This document shows positions 6,228 through 8,852 of a DNA stretch of 8,852 bases, one piece after another. Position 1 is the stretch's first letter; each line of letters begins with the position of its first letter. The stretch covers positions 1 through 8,852 of the forward strand of contig JASHXG010000127.1 in the NCBI GenBank assembly GCA_030043675.1, read 5' to 3'. Source of the stretch: Vulcanimicrobiota bacterium (lineage in GTDB: Bacteria > Vulcanimicrobiota > Vulcanimicrobiia > Vulcanimicrobiales > Vulcanimicrobiaceae). Made by a program: the position numbers and the translations under genes. The notes under the pieces are model-generated. The model saw nothing but the letters and a program-made list of their open reading frames with translations, searched no databases and had not been told where the DNA came from.

Positions 6228-6308
6228 CAGTGCAGCGCGAGCGGAGCCTGGATGGCGGACCGAGCAGCGGCTTCGAGTCGCCCACGTCCGAAGCGAGGCG
6301 CAAGAGCG

Positions 6309-6791
6309 TCAATCCACATGAATTCCGAAATTGTGGAAGCCGCCGTTGAAATAACCCAGTGGCGAGCCGGCGCGTGCATCGCACGAGACGACGCGCCCGA
6401 CCAGAATGGAGTGCGAGCCGACGTGATACTCTTGCGCGAGCTCGCAATCAAAGTGTGCGATCGAGCCGCGTAAGACCGGCGCGCCGGTGACGTCAACGTC
6501 GTAACCGATCTCCGCAAACTGCCGTTCGCGGACCTTACCGGAAAAGTGGTCGGCCACGTCGCGCTGTTCGCCGGCCAAGACGTTCACGCAGAAAATGCGC
6601 GAGCTGGAGATGAAGAGATAGCTGCGCGCTTCGCGATTGACGCAGATCAGGAGCGACGGCGGCTCGAGCGAGACGCTGGCGAAGGCATTGACGGTGATGC
6701 CGCGCGGCTCGCCGTCCTTGAGGCTGGTGACGACCGTGACGCCGGTCGGAACGTGACGCATTGCATGCCTGAATGCGGTCGCGCTAATCAT
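6309..6791 (-). CDS. Flavin reductase domain protein (FMN-binding split-barrel)
   Basis: A 160-residue single-domain protein of the flavin reductase-like family. These bind FMN or FAD, and many reduce free flavin with NAD(P)H for a partner monooxygenase. Family features: FRHAMRHVPTGVTVVTS at 7-23, RGITVNAFASVSLEPPSLL at 30-48, FCVNVLAGEQ, and the C-terminal GSHSILVGRVV followed by PLGYFNGGF. Length is normal for the short reductase components. The ATG at 6791 overlaps the methyltransferase stop by 4 bases (ATGA), indicating coupled translation, so the two probably belong to one pathway. No monooxygenase partner is in the window; the substrate cannot be named. Confidence 0.9.
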   Translation of the reverse strand: MISATAFRHAMRHVPTGVTVVTSLKDGEPRGITVNAFASVSLEPPSLLICVNREARSYLFISSSRIFCVNVLAGEQRDVADHFSGKVRERQFAEIGYDVDVTGAPVLRGSIAHFDCELAQEYHVGSHSILVGRVVSCDARAGSPLGYFNGGFHNFGIHVD

Positions 6792-7369
6792 TGCTTGCGG
6801 GCGCCGATGCAGGTGCCGTCACCGAGCGGGAGGATCGTCGCATCGAGCGCTGGATGCGTCAGGAAATACCGGATGAAGTCCTGCATGCCGTCGAGCAGGC
6901 AGTTCCCGACGATGACCAGACCCGAAAGCTTAAGCATCGGGATCGCGAGATGGACGTACGCCTCGTAGTCGCTCGCGTTCGCGTCGATGAAGACGATATC
7001 GAGGTTACGCTGCGGGAAGTTCTCGAGCAAGAGCAGCGCGGGGGTATTGAGACTCTCGATATAGTCGTCTTCGCCGGCGCGCCGAAAATATTCGAGCGCA
7101 ACCGCCGACCGGCGCGTGTCGGGCTCGATCGTCCAGATCTTTCCGATCGGCGGCTGTGCCAACGCCATCCAAAGCGTCGCGTAACCGTAGCCGGTGCCGA
7201 CTTCAAGAATCCGATTCGCCTGCATGGCGGTAACGAGCGTCGAGAGCAGCCGGCCGGTCTGGCGCGAGACGATCGGCACGTCGTCGTCGACCGCTCGCTG
7301 CTCCAGCTCCAGCAGAACCGGGTTCGGTTCCCGATGCATTTCCTCTAAAGAATCCAGGATGGATTTCAT
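6788..7369 (-). CDS. O-methyltransferase-like SAM-dependent protein (family 3 type)
   Basis: A 193-residue Rossmann-fold protein resembling the cation-dependent O-methyltransferases (catechol/caffeoyl-CoA type). The SAM motif I is ILEVGTGYGYATLWMA (54-69), followed by the acidic IWTIEPD (78-84), and motif IV LDIVFIDANASDY (123-135) with Asp129 at the usual metal position. In this family the next strand normally ends in Asp-Asn, both metal ligands; here it reads IVGNCLLDG, with Gly155-Asn156, so one ligand is lost. Methyl transfer may still occur, but metal dependence is doubtful. The ATG at 7369 is chosen because the helical N-terminus MKSILDSLEEMHREPNP starts there; upstream in-frame codons are low-complexity and overlap folD. 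It starts 28 bases after the folD stop and overlaps the flavin reductase start. Confidence 0.87.
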   Translation of the reverse strand: MKSILDSLEEMHREPNPVLLELEQRAVDDDVPIVSRQTGRLLSTLVTAMQANRILEVGTGYGYATLWMALAQPPIGKIWTIEPDTRRSAVALEYFRRAGEDDYIESLNTPALLLLENFPQRNLDIVFIDANASDYEAYVHLAIPMLKLSGLVIVGNCLLDGMQDFIRYFLTHPALDATILPLGDGTCIGARKQ

Positions 7370-7397
7370 CGAAGCCCGCTTGGGCGCACCAGCAGGG

Positions 7398-8258
7398 CTA
7401 ACCTGCGTTAACGGGCCGCTCCGCCGCCTTGACGACATTGCGAAGGAGCGCGACATTGGTAACCGGACCGACGCCGCCGGGAACCGGCGTTATCGCTCCT
7501 GCAACGGCGACGGCGCTCTCGAAGTCAACGTCACCTTTGAGTTCGCCGTGGACGAACGTGGTCCCAACGTCGATGACGGTCGCACCCGGCATCAAATCCT
7601 CGCCGCGAATGAGGCCGGGAACGCCGGTCGCTACCACCACGACCTCCGACAGCCGAACGTAGGGCTGCAGACTCGCAGACTCTTTGTGCAGCACCGCGAC
7701 GGTGGCGTCTTGCGCCAGCATCAGCATCGCGACCGGCGCACCGACGACGATCGAGCGTCCGATCATCGTCGCCCGGCGGCCGCGCAATGGCCAATGGGGG
7801 CTGCGCTCGAGCAGCAGCATCACGGCAGCGGGCGTCGCGGGCACGAACTCGGCGCCGCTGCCGAAGGCGAGATGCCCTTGATTTGTGGGATTGGCTCCAT
7901 CGACGTCTTTGTGCTGCGGAATGGCGTCGGCGATCTCGCGAATCGATAGGTGCGCGGGCAGCGGTTGTTGGAGCATCACGCCGTGCGTGCGGTCTTCGCG
8001 CCGCAGGAGGTCGAGTCGCGCGCGCACCTCGGCGGCCGAAGCGTTGCGTGCCAGGGCATCGATCTCGACCGTAATCCCCACTCGCTCGCCCGTCTGTATC
8101 AGGTTGCGCGCGTAAGCCAGGCTCGATTCCTCTTCTCCGACGAAGACGACCACGAGCCTGGGATGAATCCCGCGTTCGCGCAGCGCACTCGTACGCGCAA
8201 GGAGTTCGGTGCGCAAGTCGGCCGCGAGGCTTCTTCCGTCGAGAATCGAGGCGGGCAC
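7398..8258 (-). CDS. folD: FolD-like methylenetetrahydrofolate dehydrogenase/cyclohydrolase, catalytic Lys replaced
   Basis: FolD interconverts 5,10-methylene-, methenyl- and 10-formyl-tetrahydrofolate with NADP. At 286 residues it has the family length and domain order: ILDGRSLAADLR at 5-16, LVVVFVG at 35-41, GVMLQQPLP at 93-101, KDVDG with Asp120, the nucleotide site IGRSIVVGAPVA at 166-177, and ITPVPGGVGPVTN near the end. In E. coli FolD Tyr50 is followed four residues later by catalytic Lys54 (Lys56 in human); here Tyr49 is followed by Leu53 in SSLAYARNLIQTGERVGI. Other positions also drift, such as VPATP for PCTP and DVGTT for DVGIN. Cyclohydrolase activity is therefore doubtful, while dehydrogenase may remain. 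The GTG at 8258 gives the standard N-terminus. It starts 34 bases from the divergent tlpA-like gene and leads the folD/methyltransferase/flavin reductase operon. Confidence 0.9.
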   Translation of the reverse strand: MPASILDGRSLAADLRTELLARTSALRERGIHPRLVVVFVGEEESSLAYARNLIQTGERVGITVEIDALARNASAAEVRARLDLLRREDRTHGVMLQQPLPAHLSIREIADAIPQHKDVDGANPTNQGHLAFGSGAEFVPATPAAVMLLLERSPHWPLRGRRATMIGRSIVVGAPVAMLMLAQDATVAVLHKESASLQPYVRLSEVVVVATGVPGLIRGEDLMPGATVIDVGTTFVHGELKGDVDFESAVAVAGAITPVPGGVGPVTNVALLRNVVKAAERPVNAG

Positions 8259-8280
8259 GCCGTCGCCGTTTCGGCTGCCA

Positions 8281-8287
8281 AAGGAGG
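8281..8287 (+). promoter_or_regulatory. Perfect Shine-Dalgarno sequence that decides a CTG start
   Basis: AAGGAGG at 8281-8287 lies 5 bases before CTG 8293-8295, in frame with the TlpA-like protein and just before its membrane anchor. It is one of the strongest ribosome binding sites in the window. No ATG, GTG or TTG lies in that frame between 8212 and the membrane segment, so the site points to CTG initiation. Confidence 0.7.
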
Positions 8288-8292
8288 GGAAC

Positions 8293-8829
8293 CTGGAAAA
8301 TCGTTACGTCGTTTGGCTGATTGCGCTGCTGGCGCTGATCGTCGCCATCCTGGTGCTGAAGCCGTTCTTCGTTCCGCAGTCGAAAACGGTCAGCGGTCCC
8401 GCCGGCCTCGTCGGTCAATCGGCGCCGGTCTTCGCGTTGCGCGACGACCTCGGCTCACCCGTATCGCTGGCCCGGTATCGCGGAAAGATCGTGGTCATGA
8501 ATCTCTGGGCGTCCTGGTGCCCGCCGTGTCGCGCCGAAATGCCGGATTTGCAGCGTCTCGCCGGGGCGAATGCGAATCGTGGCGTGGCGATCGTCGGCGT
8601 GAACGAGGGAGAATCGGCGCAACGAGCGCGTACGTTTGCGGCGTCACTGGGGATTCGCTTCCCGATTTGGATCGACGACGGTCAGCGTTACGGGCGCATC
8701 TACGCCGCCCTCGGTCTTCCGACCACCGTCATCGTCGGTCGCAACGGCATCGTTGCGAAAGGCTTCGACGGAGCGTTGACCTACGACCAAATGCGTGCCG
8801 CGCTCGCCGCGGTCATGGCCGGGCCTTGA
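8293..8829 (+). CDS. Membrane-anchored thioredoxin-like protein (TlpA/ResA type)
   Basis: Proteins of this family reduce disulfides outside the cytoplasmic membrane, often for cytochrome c maturation or general thiol redox. From CTG at 8293 it has 178 residues: a membrane anchor at about 5-22 (VVWLIALLALIVAILVL), a linker, then a thioredoxin domain. The entry strand VGQSAPVFALRDDLG is typical. The redox motif is WASWCPPC with Cys76 and Cys79, and the cis-proline is Pro143 in LGLPTTVIV. The only standard start in this frame is GTG at 8209; it would add 28 residues with no membrane or signal character, overlapping the first 17 codons of folD on the other strand, with no good ribosome site. CTG with AAGGAGG 5 bases upstream is preferred. 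folD is divergent, with only 34 bases between the starts. The redox partner is not visible. Confidence 0.88.
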   Translation: MENRYVVWLIALLALIVAILVLKPFFVPQSKTVSGPAGLVGQSAPVFALRDDLGSPVSLARYRGKIVVMNLWASWCPPCRAEMPDLQRLAGANANRGVAIVGVNEGESAQRARTFAASLGIRFPIWIDDGQRYGRIYAALGLPTTVIVGRNGIVAKGFDGALTYDQMRAALAAVMAGP

Positions 8830-8852
8830 AGGCATTTTCCGCCGCGGCGCTC
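8826..8852 (+). CDS. Possible start of a downstream gene (partial, cut by window edge)
   Basis: TTG at 8826 overlaps the tlpA-like stop as TTGA and opens a frame reading about nine residues (MKAFSAAAL), which would suit a signal peptide or first membrane helix. Start/stop overlaps of this type occur elsewhere in the window. There is no Shine-Dalgarno sequence and the window ends, so this is only a suggestion. Confidence 0.2.

Larger units (their letters stand above)
5900..6308. other. 409-bp gap without a supported gene, rich in dyad symmetry
   Basis: This is the only stretch over 300 bases without a gene. It separates the flavin reductase end (6309) from the small membrane protein start (5899), and should hold that operon's promoter, although I see no convincing -35/-10 pair. 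It contains a perfect 16-bp palindrome (6035-6050), an imperfect hairpin (6071-6093) and a long inverted repeat with a nested dyad (6175-6227). Several frames stay open, but they are mutually inconsistent and none has both a plausible start and a recognisable product. Confidence 0.6.

Noticed and set aside
6108..6473. 121-codon plus-strand frame spanning the gap and the flavin reductase end
   Set aside because: Its second half is antisense to the flavin reductase, it has no recognisable domain and no ribosome binding site; the first half alone is too weak to support a gene.
1..8852. CRISPR arrays, tRNA/rRNA genes, insertion sequences, prophage or defence genes
   Set aside because: I found no regularly spaced direct repeats, no tRNA-like arms, no transposase or integrase motifs and no defence-family domains; the window reads as chromosomal housekeeping genes.

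Overview
The window is 8.85 kb of gene-dense, GC-rich (well over half G+C by eye) bacterial chromosome. GTG and TTG starts, 4-bp ATGA start/stop overlaps and short spacers are common. I see no phage, insertion sequence, CRISPR, tRNA or rRNA signal. Nothing fixes the taxonomy. The gene content suits a free-living bacterium using the SUF iron-sulfur pathway, possibly from a poorly cultured GC-rich phylum, but that is a guess.

Left block (1-3239, minus strand): sufC-sufD-sufS, tightly overlapping, encode the ATPase, one scaffold subunit and the cysteine desulfurase of the SUF machine. sufB is not in the window. A possible start codon 6 bases past sufS at the left edge suggests the operon continues, perhaps with sufU and sufB as in the order known from Bacillus (sufCDSUB).

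Centre (3240-4472): a divergent regulator of SufR type (HTH plus C-terminal cysteines) is followed after 16 bases by a NifU/IscU-like protein that lacks the third scaffold cysteine. The 86-base divergent region holds a promoter candidate for each side. A short inverted repeat covers one -35 box and reaches the other. Both promoters sit so close to their genes that the mRNAs would be nearly leaderless.

Right of centre (4459-5899, minus strand): a small two-helix membrane protein, a glyoxalase-II-like metallo-hydrolase and an RNA 2',3'-cyclic phosphodiesterase (ThpR) form one apparent operon. The thpR gene runs convergently into the NifU-like gene with a 14-bp overlap.

Bases 5900-6308 form the only long gap. 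It has no gene I can support, but it contains several palindromic structures.

Right block (6309-8258, minus strand): a divergent folD lacking the catalytic lysine, an O-methyltransferase-like protein with an altered metal site, and a flavin reductase-like protein form an operon. Divergent from folD is a membrane-anchored thioredoxin-like protein (TlpA/ResA type) that appears to start at CTG behind a perfect Shine-Dalgarno sequence.

Overall this looks like housekeeping metabolism: Fe-S assembly, one-carbon and redox functions. The less ordinary points are the cysteine-deficient NifU-like protein co-transcribed with the SufR-like regulator, the folD active-site substitution, the CTG start, and the structured gap.
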